In this document: positions 22,588 through 31,177 of the stretch, piece by piece
Layout of the letters: each line of letters starts with the position of its first letter
Numbering within the stretch: position 1 is the first letter of the stretch
Source: Chloroflexota bacterium
GTDB taxonomy: Bacteria; Chloroflexota; Chloroflexia; Chloroheliales; Chloroheliaceae
DNA length: 64,000 nt
Assembly (NCBI GenBank): GCA_028287745.1
Contig: JAQBPB010000058.1
Span: 48,131-112,130, forward strand
Direction: 5' to 3'
The notes under the pieces: model-generated
The model's input: only the letters and a program-made list of their open reading frames with translations
Told to the model about the DNA's origin: nothing
Databases searched by the model: none
Program-made: the position numbers and the translations under genes

Positions 22588-23865
22588 ATGAAGAAAAAAA
22601 GCCTTCGGGTGACTTTTTTAGCGCTTGGGCTGCTGGGGTCAGTCCTGACTATAACCATCGCATCGGCTGCGCCTGGTGGAGAACCCTTTTTTAATAATTT
22701 CTTTTTCCGTGACCGCTGGGTAACGCAGGACCGCCTGGTAGGCAGCGCCGGGATAAACCGTTTCTACACCTGGGGTCCGGCGGTGAGTGGCAGCGCCGAA
22801 GAAATAACTTTTGAATCATACAAAGAGTCACCCAATGGCATGCGGCAGGTCCAGTATTTCGATAAAGGCCGGATGGAACTGAACCAGCCCGTTACCGGCC
22901 AGGTGACCAGCGGCTTGCTGGTACGGGACCTGGTAACCGGCCAGCGCCAGGATGGCAACAACACCTTCGTAAGCCTGGCCCCTTCAATGAACCAGGTGGC
23001 TGGTGACGATGTTTCGGTTAACCCGGATGCCCCGGTATACGCTTCCTTCAAGAATGTAATTACTTTTGGTACACCCGATACAAATTCTAGAGCCAGCACA
23101 GCGGGGGCGGTTATAAACCAGTTTATCAATAAGTCCGGCGTGGTCAGCACCTTTACACCGCCGGAGCAACTGACAATTGGGGCTTACCAGCCGGAAACCG
23201 GCCACAACATTGCGAAAGTTTTTGAAGATTTCAAGAACTTGAAGGGCGCTATTAACGACCCTAAAACCGGCCAGCGGCTGGACAACCAGCCGGTCTACAC
23301 CGATAACCCGACCGTAAATGTGTTTGGTTACGCTGTAACCGAACCTTTCTGGGTAAGCACCAGGGTTGCGGGCACCCAGCGCACCGTTTTAGTGCAGTTG
23401 TTCCAGCGCCGGGTCCTTACCTATAATCCCGCCCTGAGCGGCCTGAAGGTTGAAATGGGCAACCTGGGCCAGCACTATTACAAGTGGCGCTACATTGAAA
23501 ATAATCCCAACCTGGCTGCCCCGACTGCTATCCCGGCAGCGGTCTGCCTGCCCGGCTCCGACACTACCGGCACGGTGGTGCAGGGCTGTGTGAACAATGT
23601 CTTCCCACCGGCCGGCAGCAACGTAACGGTCTACGGTCGTTTAATCACCGGCGGAAAGATAATTACCGGCGTTCCAATGACTGCTCGTTTCAGCTTTTAC
23701 AACAAAGTCGCAGATTGTACCAGCGGGCCGAGCGGCGCTGATGGAGCGGCCAGTTGTACGGTGAATGTCAGTAACGACCAGGCTAACGTAAGCGTGGAAG
23801 TCCTGCTGATTTTTATCTACAACGGTGTAACTTACCAGAATACCGTGGACTTTAATCCCCGGTAA
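22588..23865 (+). CDS. Secreted protein with Chloroflexota-type PETGH/FGY repeats
   Basis: 425 residues. A Sec signal peptide (MKKKSLRVTFLALGLLG, cleavage after ASA) is followed by an extracytoplasmic region with QPETGHNIAKVF, VFGYAVTEPFW and VQLFQRRVLTYNP. This is the pattern PETGHN...FGYPISE...VQYFERAR repeated in many secreted Chloroflexota proteins. The C-terminal 100 residues contain paired cysteines (PAAVCLPG, GCVNNV, DCTSG, SCTVN) and look like an Ig-type domain. Role unknown; probably surface-exposed or released. Confidence 0.78.
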   Translation: MKKKSLRVTFLALGLLGSVLTITIASAAPGGEPFFNNFFFRDRWVTQDRLVGSAGINRFYTWGPAVSGSAEEITFESYKESPNGMRQVQYFDKGRMELNQPVTGQVTSGLLVRDLVTGQRQDGNNTFVSLAPSMNQVAGDDVSVNPDAPVYASFKNVITFGTPDTNSRASTAGAVINQFINKSGVVSTFTPPEQLTIGAYQPETGHNIAKVFEDFKNLKGAINDPKTGQRLDNQPVYTDNPTVNVFGYAVTEPFWVSTRVAGTQRTVLVQLFQRRVLTYNPALSGLKVEMGNLGQHYYKWRYIENNPNLAAPTAIPAAVCLPGSDTTGTVVQGCVNNVFPPAGSNVTVYGRLITGGKIITGVPMTARFSFYNKVADCTSGPSGADGAASCTVNVSNDQANVSVEVLLIFIYNGVTYQNTVDFNPR

Positions 23866-24036
23866 ACCCCTTCGCATTAGCAAAGAAGAGCCTGGCAAAC
23901 CTCGCGCAAACCTACTTTACCAGGCTCCGCCCTTAACCGGTAACTAACGTAACGACAATACCAAAAACAGGACGCGTCTTACCCTTGCCCTGACCTCTAC
24001 GGGACGCGCCTGGCTTAGTGTTGCCCGATTTCAGCA

Positions 24037-24091
24037 AGTCTTGGATTAAGACTGAAACATTTACACTGGCAGGTAGGAAAACCTGCCGGTG
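24037..24091 (+). promoter_or_regulatory. Two hairpins in the DUF4331 leader
   Basis: AGTCTT-GGATT-AAGACT (24037-24053) and an 11-bp hairpin CACTGGCAGGT / ACCTGCCGGTG with a 6-base loop (24064-24091, one G-U) stand 36 bases before the DUF4331 start. The upstream part of the gap also holds AGCCTGG / CCAGGCT. An mRNA stability or regulatory element is possible. Confidence 0.45.
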
Positions 24092-24127
24092 AGTTCGCAA
24101 GACCCGAACATAGAAAGGACAGGACCG

Positions 24128-25642
24128 ATGGCAAAACGCTCTCTATTCTGGGTTAGCCTGGCCGGTGTTATGGCGATGCTACTGGTTAGCATTGTGCCTG
24201 CTTTTGAGACTCCTCAAGCCGCAGAAGCATCCAGCCACCGTGAAGCGCCCCTTATCAGCCAGGACCCGGTTGCCGACGCAACCGATCTCTACGCTTTCGT
24301 CAGTCCGGAAAACCCGGACACTTTAACCCTTATCTCCAACTGGATTCCTTACGAAAACGCCGCCAGTGGACCGAACTGGTTCCGCTTCGGGGACGATGTC
24401 CTGTACGAAATTCACGTAGACAATGTTGGCGATGCCCAGGACCACATCGTCTACCAGTTCCGCTTCAAGACCAAAGTGATTAACGGGGATACGTTCCTCC
24501 ACAACACCGGCGTTGTTGGCGAGAATATGGACGCCGAATACAACCTACGCCAGTATATGTACATTGACCGGTTAGACTACCCGGGCGATGGCAGCTGCAA
24601 AGACCAGGCTCTATCAAACTGCGCTACCGCCAGGCGGACCAGCATCGCGGCCGATAAAGAAGTTGCTCCGGCTAACGTCGGCGCGAAATCCTTCCCGGTC
24701 TACCCGATGACCGCCGCCAAGGTAGTCCACAACCTGGGTAACGGCATGAAAGCTTTCGCGGGTCCCCGTGCCGACCCCTTCTTTGCCGACATTGGCTCGC
24801 TGTTCGACCTGCTAACTATCCGCAACCTGCCCGGTAACAAGGGCGGCGGTGTGAATAGCTTCGCCGGTTACAACGTCCATACCATCTCGATGCAGATTCC
24901 GATCAGCATGCTGACCAAAGACGGCACCAAGCCGACCGACCCGAATGGCGGCAGCTCGGTACTGGGTTTCTGGTCTACCAGCAGCCGCCGCGCTACTACT
25001 GTCCGGGGCGCCTTGGGCGCATCCTCATCCAGCGGCCCGTGGGTCCAGATTGAACGCCTTGGTATGCCCCTGGTGAACGAAGTTGTCATTCCGCTCAAGC
25101 TGAAAGACGCCTTCAACAACCTGATGCCTTCTCAGGACTTCAAACTGATCCAGGCGGGAACTATCCCGGCCAGCATTATCCTCAAACCCGAACTTGGTGT
25201 CCTGTTGAACAAGCTCTACGGGTTGACCTTACCTGCCGGTGACCGCACCGACATCCTGCAGGTCTTCCTGACCGGTGTCAAGGGCCTTAACCAGCCCGCC
25301 AACGTGGTCCCGTCGGAACAACTACGCCTTAACGTAGCTATTCCGCCGGTCGCCAAAGGCAGTTCGTTGGGCGTACTCGGTAAAGACCTGGCAGGCTTCC
25401 CGAACGGCCGCCGCCTGACCGACGATGTCATTGACATCGAACTGCGGGTAGTGGCCGGTATCCTGGTTGACTCGACTGTTTCTCCCAACAACTCATTGGG
25501 TGACGGTGTTGACTTCCCGGCCCGTGTCAACGACATCACCGGAACCTTCCCTTACCAGGCGCTGCCTTACAGCGGCCTCTTGTCTGGCACCTCGGCCCAG
25601 GAATGCAAGACCACTTTCGTCCAGGGTTACGGCGGTTGCTAA
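24128..25642 (+). CDS. DUF4331 family exported protein
   Basis: 504 residues from ATG 24128 (SD AAAGGA, 8 bases). Signal peptide MAKRSLFWVSLAGVMAMLL with cleavage near AEA. The mature start SSHREAPLISQDPVADATD and LYAFVSPENPDTLTL are hallmarks of DUF4331. Other conserved parts are FRFGDDVLYEIHVDN and GLGVLLNK-like segments. The family has no assigned reaction; members are large beta-rich exported proteins. Three cysteines near the C-terminus and in DGSCKDQALSNC may form disulfides. It leads a group with a TPR protein and a NicO-type transporter. Confidence 0.85.
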   Translation: MAKRSLFWVSLAGVMAMLLVSIVPAFETPQAAEASSHREAPLISQDPVADATDLYAFVSPENPDTLTLISNWIPYENAASGPNWFRFGDDVLYEIHVDNVGDAQDHIVYQFRFKTKVINGDTFLHNTGVVGENMDAEYNLRQYMYIDRLDYPGDGSCKDQALSNCATARRTSIAADKEVAPANVGAKSFPVYPMTAAKVVHNLGNGMKAFAGPRADPFFADIGSLFDLLTIRNLPGNKGGGVNSFAGYNVHTISMQIPISMLTKDGTKPTDPNGGSSVLGFWSTSSRRATTVRGALGASSSSGPWVQIERLGMPLVNEVVIPLKLKDAFNNLMPSQDFKLIQAGTIPASIILKPELGVLLNKLYGLTLPAGDRTDILQVFLTGVKGLNQPANVVPSEQLRLNVAIPPVAKGSSLGVLGKDLAGFPNGRRLTDDVIDIELRVVAGILVDSTVSPNNSLGDGVDFPARVNDITGTFPYQALPYSGLLSGTSAQECKTTFVQGYGGC

Positions 25643-25651
25643 ATTAACCAG

Positions 25652-25729
25652 CGGAAGCCGGTAAGCCTTTACCGGCCCCGGCTTCCGGCCGGAACAGCCT
25701 CGCGGGCGAAAGGCATGCCCACCCGCGAG
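25652..25729 (+). other. Two strong hairpins between DUF4331 and TPR genes
   Basis: CGGAAGCCGG (25652-25661) pairs with CCGGCTTCCG (25678-25687), with an alternative inner CCGGTAA / TTACCGG stem. A second hairpin is CTCGCGGG (25699-25706) with CCCGCGAG (25722-25729). Neither has a T run, so they may protect the DUF4331 mRNA or attenuate downstream expression rather than terminate. Confidence 0.5.
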
Positions 25730-25820
25730 CGCTGCCAACTAAAACTTAAATTCAGGCCAGATTAAAAATTCGTAAGCTATGAGTAAAGGCTAAATTTAGC
25801 CGTTCTAAGGAGACCAGGGA

Positions 25821-27164
25821 ATGCAGCTTATAAACCGGTACAAGCGAGAAACAACCGTCCTGGGAATAATTATTTTGTTCCTGGCAGCCCTTTTAATTAT
25901 AAATGTAATCCGCTCAACTCCTGATAAAGCCAATGCCACTATCACCCAACTCCTGGGCACTGCCAACCAGACCTCTAACAACCCGGCTGCCAGCGCCAGC
26001 CCGACCGACCAGCAAATTACCAGCCTTCAGCAGAAACTAAAGAGCGAACCTAAAAGCGCCCCGAATAATGCCAAACTTGGCCTGGCCTATTTGCAAAAAG
26101 CGCGCGAAGCCGGGGACCCGACCTTTTACAATAAAGCCGAAGCAGTCTTTAAAAAATCGCTTGAACTTGACCCTAAAAATTATGAAGCGCTGGGCGGTTT
26201 AGGCGCGCTCTCGCTCTCTCGTCACCAGTTCGAAAAAGGTCTTGAGTACGGCCAACAGGCGCTGGCCCTGAACCCGACCAGTTATAGTTTAGGGGTTATC
26301 GCGGATGCCCAGATTGAACTTGGGCGCTATGACGAAGCTACCGCCACTGTACAGACAATGGTGAATATCCGGCCTGACATCAGCTCTTACGCCCGGGTTT
26401 CTTACATACGGGAACTTTTCGGCGAGTATGACGGCGCAATTGAGGCCATGAAAGAAGCGGTTGACGCGGGCGCTCCCGGCACCGAAAACCGGGCCTGGGT
26501 AACTTATCAACTGGGGAACCTCTACTACAACCGGGGTGATTTTAAAAGCGCCGAGAAAATCTTCAACGATGCCCTGCTATATTACCCGAATTATTTCTAC
26601 GCGCAGGCCGGGCTGGCGAAAATTTACGCGGCCAGGGGCGACATTAGCAAAGGCATCGGAATACTGGCGGATGTCACCCGGCGAATGCCGCTGCCTGAAT
26701 TCATTATTGAACTGGGCGACCTCTATACGCTTGCCAACCAGACCAGGGAAGCCGGACAGCAGTACAAACTGGTCGAAGGCATTATGGAAATCTACCGCGA
26801 TAACGGCGTGGATACCGATATGGAAATGGCCCTGTTCCAGGCCGACCACAACAGTAACCTGTCCGAGGCTCTGGCCGGGGCCAAACAAAAAGCCTACCTG
26901 CGCCAGAGTTATAAAACTGCCGACGTGCTGGCCTGGACCCTTTACAAATCAGGGGATTACAAAGGCGCGGCCGAGGCTTCCCGGCAGGCTTTGCGATTGG
27001 GTACCCAGGACCGCCTGGCTTTCTTTCACGCCGGAATGATCGCTAATAAACTGGGGCAAAAGGAGGAGGCCCGGTCCTATCTCCAAAAAGCGCTAATTAA
27101 CCCGGGCTTCTCCTTCCTTTATGCCGCCGAAGCCCGCCTGACCCTGGCCGCGCCAGGAAACTAA
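25821..27164 (+). CDS. Membrane-anchored TPR protein
   Basis: 447 residues. One N-terminal membrane helix (TVLGIIILFLAALLIINVI), a low-complexity linker rich in Asn/Ser/Ala, then about eight tetratricopeptide repeats from residue 75 (AVFKKSLELDPKNYEALGGLG, residues with A-L-x-L-N-P pattern). The repeats would lie outside the cytoplasm. TPRs bind partner proteins; the flanking DUF4331 protein is the obvious candidate. SD AAGGAG, 13 bases upstream. Confidence 0.82.
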   Translation: MQLINRYKRETTVLGIIILFLAALLIINVIRSTPDKANATITQLLGTANQTSNNPAASASPTDQQITSLQQKLKSEPKSAPNNAKLGLAYLQKAREAGDPTFYNKAEAVFKKSLELDPKNYEALGGLGALSLSRHQFEKGLEYGQQALALNPTSYSLGVIADAQIELGRYDEATATVQTMVNIRPDISSYARVSYIRELFGEYDGAIEAMKEAVDAGAPGTENRAWVTYQLGNLYYNRGDFKSAEKIFNDALLYYPNYFYAQAGLAKIYAARGDISKGIGILADVTRRMPLPEFIIELGDLYTLANQTREAGQQYKLVEGIMEIYRDNGVDTDMEMALFQADHNSNLSEALAGAKQKAYLRQSYKTADVLAWTLYKSGDYKGAAEASRQALRLGTQDRLAFFHAGMIANKLGQKEEARSYLQKALINPGFSFLYAAEARLTLAAPGN

Positions 27165-27217
27165 GTTATTACCGGAAGTAGTATGTACATGTATAAAAAA
27201 GATGGGGGGTGACCGGA

Positions 27218-29014
27218 ATGAGGTTAGTCAAAATAAAATTCTTTGCTTTGAAATCAAAATTGCTCCTGCTAGCGCTACTGGCCCTGGCGATGATAGCTCT
27301 CCCGGCCACCGCCCTGGCGCACCCGCTGGGTAATTTCACGGTCAACCACTACAGCCGGATTGAAGTCGGCGCGGCTGGGGTGAATATCTTTTACGTTCTG
27401 GATATGGCGGAAATCCCGGCCTTCCAGGAAAAAGATATTATTGACCTGAACAAAGATGGGCAGCTAAGCGCCGCCGAACAGTCCCGGTACCTGGAAGCCA
27501 AACTTAAAGAAATCCGGTCCAACCTCAAACTGACCGTAGACGGTAAGGCGGTCGAGTTGAACCCGGTCAGCAAAGACCTTGCCTTTCTGGCCGGGCAGGG
27601 CGGCCTGCAAACGCTGCGCCTGGCGGCCCATCTCCAGACCCCGGCCCTGGCTGACAGGGCCTCGAACCTGACCTATCGGGATACCAACTACCCGGACCGC
27701 CTGGGCTGGCGTGAAATCGTGCTGCGCAGCGCCACCGGAGTGGCCCTGACTCAATCCAGCGTATCCGACCGGGACCAGACCAATGAATTGCGGGTCTACC
27801 CGGAAGACATGCTGGCCAGCCCGCTGGCGGTTACCTCGGCCAGTGCCGCTTTCAAAATAGATCCTTCGGTGGTAGTCAACCGCACCGACTTTCAACCAGC
27901 CGCTGCAGCGGTTAAGACCCAGGAACCGCTGGCAAACCTGATAAACGGCGAATTGACCGTAGCGGTGGTGGCTTTCGCCCTGGTGGCCTCGATTATCCTG
28001 GGAATGTTCCATGCCCTCTCGCCCGGTCACGGCAAAACTGTTGTCGCGGCTTACCTGGTCGGCAGCCGGGGCACCGCCCGCCACGCCGTATTTCTCGGCC
28101 TGACCGTGACAATAACCCACACTATCGGTGTTTTCGTGCTGGGTCTGATAACCCTGTTTGCTTCGCAGTACATCCTGCCGGAAAAGCTTTACCCCTGGTT
28201 GGGGCTGCTGTCCGGCCTGCTGGTCCTCGGAATGGGGGTAGCTCTCTTCCGTTCGCGGCTTAATTTTGCCCGGCTTAAAAGCAGCACCGGAAGCACCGCA
28301 ACCCTCCAGGCCTCCGGCCATACGCACTCGCACAGCAGCGACCCGGCCAACAACCACAACCACCAGCACGGTCACGACCATCCGCATGACCACCAGCACG
28401 GTCACGACCATCCGCATGACCACGACCATGATCACAGCCATAAGCATTTTGAGCCGGCTAAAATCAGCCAACCGGAACCGGAACCGGCCCTGGCACTGGC
28501 GGCGGGAAGCTCGCCACAGGGGGTTGATAACTCCGTGTCATGGCCCACGACCGGGTTACCCGGCCCTGAAACCGCGCACCCACCTACCCACGACCATGAT
28601 CACGACTACGACCACGGCAATGGGTTAGTCCACTCGCACGGCGGCAAACCGCATACGCATTTACCGCCCGGTGCCGATGGCAAGGCCGTGACCTGGAAAA
28701 ATTTGCTGATATTCGGCATTTCGGCAGGGCTGCTGCCTTGCCCCTCGGCCCTGGTGCTGATGTTGAGCGCAATCGCCCTGAACCGTACCGCCCTGGGCCT
28801 GATAATGATTATATTTTTCAGCTTCGGGCTGGCCGGTACCCTGACGCTAATCGGCTTATTGCTGGTATACGCCCGCGAAAAACTGGGCAAGCTGAAACTC
28901 GGGCGAGCCGGTAAAGTCGTCCGCTTGCTGCCGGTTGCCAGCGCGGCCCTGGTTTCAATCCTGGGGATGGCGATTACTTACGAAGGGCTGATTCAGATTG
29001 GGCTTCTGAAGTAA
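27218..29014 (+). CDS. NicO-family nickel/cobalt-type transporter with EF-hand and His-rich loop
   Basis: 598 residues from ATG 27218 (SD GGGGGG, 8 bases). Signal/first helix, then a periplasmic domain of about 200 residues with a canonical EF-hand loop at 76-87 (DLNKDGQLSAAE). The permease has two three-helix halves: FHALSPGHGKTVVAAYLVGS in the first and SAGLLPCPSALVLML in the second. Between them is a long loop with over 30 histidines (HDHPHDHQHGHDH). This layout fits RcnA/NicO transporters. The metal and direction are not determinable; the His loop suggests Ni, Co or Zn. Confidence 0.82.
   Translation: MRLVKIKFFALKSKLLLLALLALAMIALPATALAHPLGNFTVNHYSRIEVGAAGVNIFYVLDMAEIPAFQEKDIIDLNKDGQLSAAEQSRYLEAKLKEIRSNLKLTVDGKAVELNPVSKDLAFLAGQGGLQTLRLAAHLQTPALADRASNLTYRDTNYPDRLGWREIVLRSATGVALTQSSVSDRDQTNELRVYPEDMLASPLAVTSASAAFKIDPSVVVNRTDFQPAAAAVKTQEPLANLINGELTVAVVAFALVASIILGMFHALSPGHGKTVVAAYLVGSRGTARHAVFLGLTVTITHTIGVFVLGLITLFASQYILPEKLYPWLGLLSGLLVLGMGVALFRSRLNFARLKSSTGSTATLQASGHTHSHSSDPANNHNHQHGHDHPHDHQHGHDHPHDHDHDHSHKHFEPAKISQPEPEPALALAAGSSPQGVDNSVSWPTTGLPGPETAHPPTHDHDHDYDHGNGLVHSHGGKPHTHLPPGADGKAVTWKNLLIFGISAGLLPCPSALVLMLSAIALNRTALGLIMIIFFSFGLAGTLTLIGLLLVYAREKLGKLKLGRAGKVVRLLPVASAALVSILGMAITYEGLIQIGLLK
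28361..28420 (+). repeat. Perfect 30-bp tandem duplication in the His-rich loop
   Basis: Two identical 30-base units (28361-28390, 28391-28420) each encode HQHGHDHPHD. The exactness at DNA level indicates a recent in-frame duplication in the metal-binding loop. Confidence 0.92.
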
Positions 29015-29026
29015 TTAAAAGTAACT

Positions 29027-29077
29027 AAAAAAGCACTCTTAGCTGAAATTTTCGGTTTCAGGTAAGGGTGCTTTTAT
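29027..29077. terminator. Bidirectional terminator between NicO-type and XRE-TPR genes
   Basis: AAAGCAC / GTGCTTT, CTTA / TAAG and CTGAAA / TTTCAG stack into one hairpin with single mismatches (29030-29074), flanked by A and T runs. It serves the two convergent genes. Confidence 0.85.
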
Positions 29078-29087
29078 TTAGGGCTTG

Positions 29088-30653
29088 TTATTTTTTCGAG
29101 TCGTAGGCTTTCTTAAGATAAATCACCGCCGTTTCAAAGTCACCCCAGCGTGAAAGAGCTTCGCCGTACGCCTTATAGACATCCCCCAGGGCATAAGGCG
29201 TCGCTGATTTCTCCAGCAACCCAATCGCCTGTTCATACAACTGCCGGGCTTCTTCGGGCCGGTCCTGGCGATTTTCAATGTCTGCGGCCAGTGTTAAAGC
29301 CTGCCCTTCGGCCAGTGGGTCACCGGCCTTGTGGGCTTCTTCAATGCCAAGCTGGCTAATCCGGCGAGCTTCCGGCAAATCATTTTGTTGAATCCGCAGG
29401 GCCACCAGGGAGTTATAGGCCAGCGCCAATTCCGAACCCAGCAAGCCCAGGTTTCGCTGGCTGACGTTGGTTGCTTTCAATAAGATCTTTTCGGCTTCCT
29501 CAATCTTACCCGATTCGGTTAAAGCGCTGCCAACCTCCGCCGAAAGGCGCAGCAGGTGGCGGTGTAAATTTAGCTGTTCATAAATCATTTCGGCCAGCTT
29601 GCTAAATCTCCGGGAGCGGTAGAGGTCGCCTTTACCCCGGTACAAAGCCGCCAGTTCGCTGTAAAGCTGGGCGCGGACCTGGGGTTTATTGTAATGTTCT
29701 TCCAGCCGGAGAGCTTCCTCAAAGACTTCAACCGCCTGTCCTTGCTGTCCAGCCGCCAGGAAAGCTGTTGCCAGCCCGGCCAGGACCTCCAATTGCAATT
29801 CCGGTACCAATTGATTCTGGTAGGCATTCAGCAAAGCGCGGGCAGCCTCATGAGCCACCAGGGCTTTTTCAGGCTGGCGCTGGCTGGCATAAAATTTCCC
29901 CAGCAGGCAATTTAGCTCAACTTCTATATCCGGCTGCTGGGTACGCCGGGCCAGGGCCAGGGCTTCTTCTACCTGTGTGGGAATTTCCTGGCTTTCAGAA
30001 GTTACAAAAGACCCCCGGATAAACAATAGCGCAACCTGGACCCGGTCATATTCGGTTAACTGGTGGCGAGGTAGACTTTCCAGGAGGGCGCGGGCCTGGG
30101 CCAAAAGGGGCGGGCCTTCTTGTGGCCCTACATAGGTGCCATTCTCAAGCAGTAACTGGGCTTCCAGTAATTTATCGCGGACTGCCAGGCTGAAACTGGT
30201 TTCCGGCGATAAATGGCTGCCTTCACCGGACGGGTTGGAGGCATCCTGAAAAGCCCCACTGCCATAGCCGCCATAAAGGAAGTACTCTACCGGTTCGTCC
30301 AGGCGCTGGGCGATCAGTTCCAGGGCTTTAAGGCTGGGATGAATCTTGTCGCGCTCAATAGCCGATATATAAGAAGCAACATAATCCTGCCCGGCAAGTT
30401 CCTGCTGGGAAAGACCCAACCGCTTGCGGGCCAGCTTGATTCTTGCTCCTAAAGTATTAGCCTGGGACTGGGCAGACAGCGACCTCTGCGGGGAAGCACT
30501 CAAATTCCGACCCGTTTGTTGGGCCGCCCGCATCTCAGCCATAGAGCGCCGCCCACGCTTTCGTGGCGCATCCTCCCCTGTCATTGATTGTGCCTGGTCA
30601 CCTTGCCCGGGATTGAGAGAAACTTGGTCCGACTTTTCTGGGGGGGTAGGCAT
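29088..30653 (-). CDS. XRE-type HTH regulator with TPR sensor domain
   Basis: 521 residues, SD AGGAG (7 bases). A basic, disordered N-terminus (APRKRGRRSMAEMR) precedes an XRE helix-turn-helix at about residues 72-125 (LARKRLGLSQQELAG, SYISAIERDKIHPSLKALEL). The remaining 350 residues are tetratricopeptide repeats. The layout matches peptide- or ligand-responsive regulators of the PlcR/Rgg type, although a ligand is not evident. It is monocistronic, with an AT-rich upstream region of about 520 bases. Confidence 0.86.
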   Translation of the reverse strand: MPTPPEKSDQVSLNPGQGDQAQSMTGEDAPRKRGRRSMAEMRAAQQTGRNLSASPQRSLSAQSQANTLGARIKLARKRLGLSQQELAGQDYVASYISAIERDKIHPSLKALELIAQRLDEPVEYFLYGGYGSGAFQDASNPSGEGSHLSPETSFSLAVRDKLLEAQLLLENGTYVGPQEGPPLLAQARALLESLPRHQLTEYDRVQVALLFIRGSFVTSESQEIPTQVEEALALARRTQQPDIEVELNCLLGKFYASQRQPEKALVAHEAARALLNAYQNQLVPELQLEVLAGLATAFLAAGQQGQAVEVFEEALRLEEHYNKPQVRAQLYSELAALYRGKGDLYRSRRFSKLAEMIYEQLNLHRHLLRLSAEVGSALTESGKIEEAEKILLKATNVSQRNLGLLGSELALAYNSLVALRIQQNDLPEARRISQLGIEEAHKAGDPLAEGQALTLAADIENRQDRPEEARQLYEQAIGLLEKSATPYALGDVYKAYGEALSRWGDFETAVIYLKKAYDSKK

Positions 30654-30760
30654 ACGAGGTCTCCTAATTCCAGTTACTTACCAGCCAATAAAAGTCAGTA
30701 ACTTTTCCACTTTAATCAAAGAAACCTTAAAATGTAACAATATTAATTCAACTGCTTTTA

Positions 30761-30790
30761 GTTATAAAATTGGGGTTTTATGATTTTCAA
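30761..30790 (-). promoter_or_regulatory. Possible promoter of the XRE-TPR gene
   Basis: On the minus strand, TTGAAA (30785-30790), 18 bases, TATAAC (30761-30766). Other -10-like words are present in this AT-rich stretch, so the choice is tentative. Confidence 0.4.
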
Positions 30791-31063
30791 ATCACCTTAT
30801 TATAATTAAAAGCTGAATTTTAATAAGTAGATTTGACACCGGACTTAAAAATATGAGAATTATTTGTAAAACTTAGCCCAGAAACCCTTCAGTGGACTTA
30901 ACCCTTTGTATAATTATAACAATCATCCTATTTTTGGTCAATGGTTTATTATATTTATTACAATGAATTACAAACACGGTAAATTAAAACCACCCAAAAT
31001 AAATTAATTGATTATTTTAAATAGTTTTATTTTAATGGCTAGTTTAAGATTAAGCTGAAATAA
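30791..31063. other. AT-rich gene-free stretch
   Basis: Part of the 524-base gap between the XRE-TPR and glycosyltransferase genes. It is strongly AT-rich, with an unused TTGACA at 30833-30838, and no ORF with an SD. Nothing else recognised. Confidence 0.5.
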
Positions 31064-31123
31064 CCTGCCCAGGTATACATTAATTAGTTAAGAATAATTT
31101 CTTTACTGGTATACCCGGACAGG
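31064..31123 (-). terminator. Possible terminator after the glycosyltransferase operon
   Basis: A 15-base interrupted inverted repeat, CCTGCCCAGGTATAC (31064-31078) with GTATACCCGGACAGG (31109-31123), has 13 of 15 positions paired. TTATTTC follows on the minus strand. It lies 55 bases past the glycosyltransferase stop. Confidence 0.5.
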
Positions 31124-31177
31124 CATCCACGATATTTCAATAGATTGTTTAAGGGGAGAGGAAAAGTTGTTTTAACT

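Noticed and set aside
27464..28471. A 335-codon open frame on the minus strand opposite the NicO-type gene
   Set aside because: It is a shadow of the His-rich, GC-rich coding strand; the product is low-complexity with no domain, and the plus-strand gene has signal peptide, motifs and SD.
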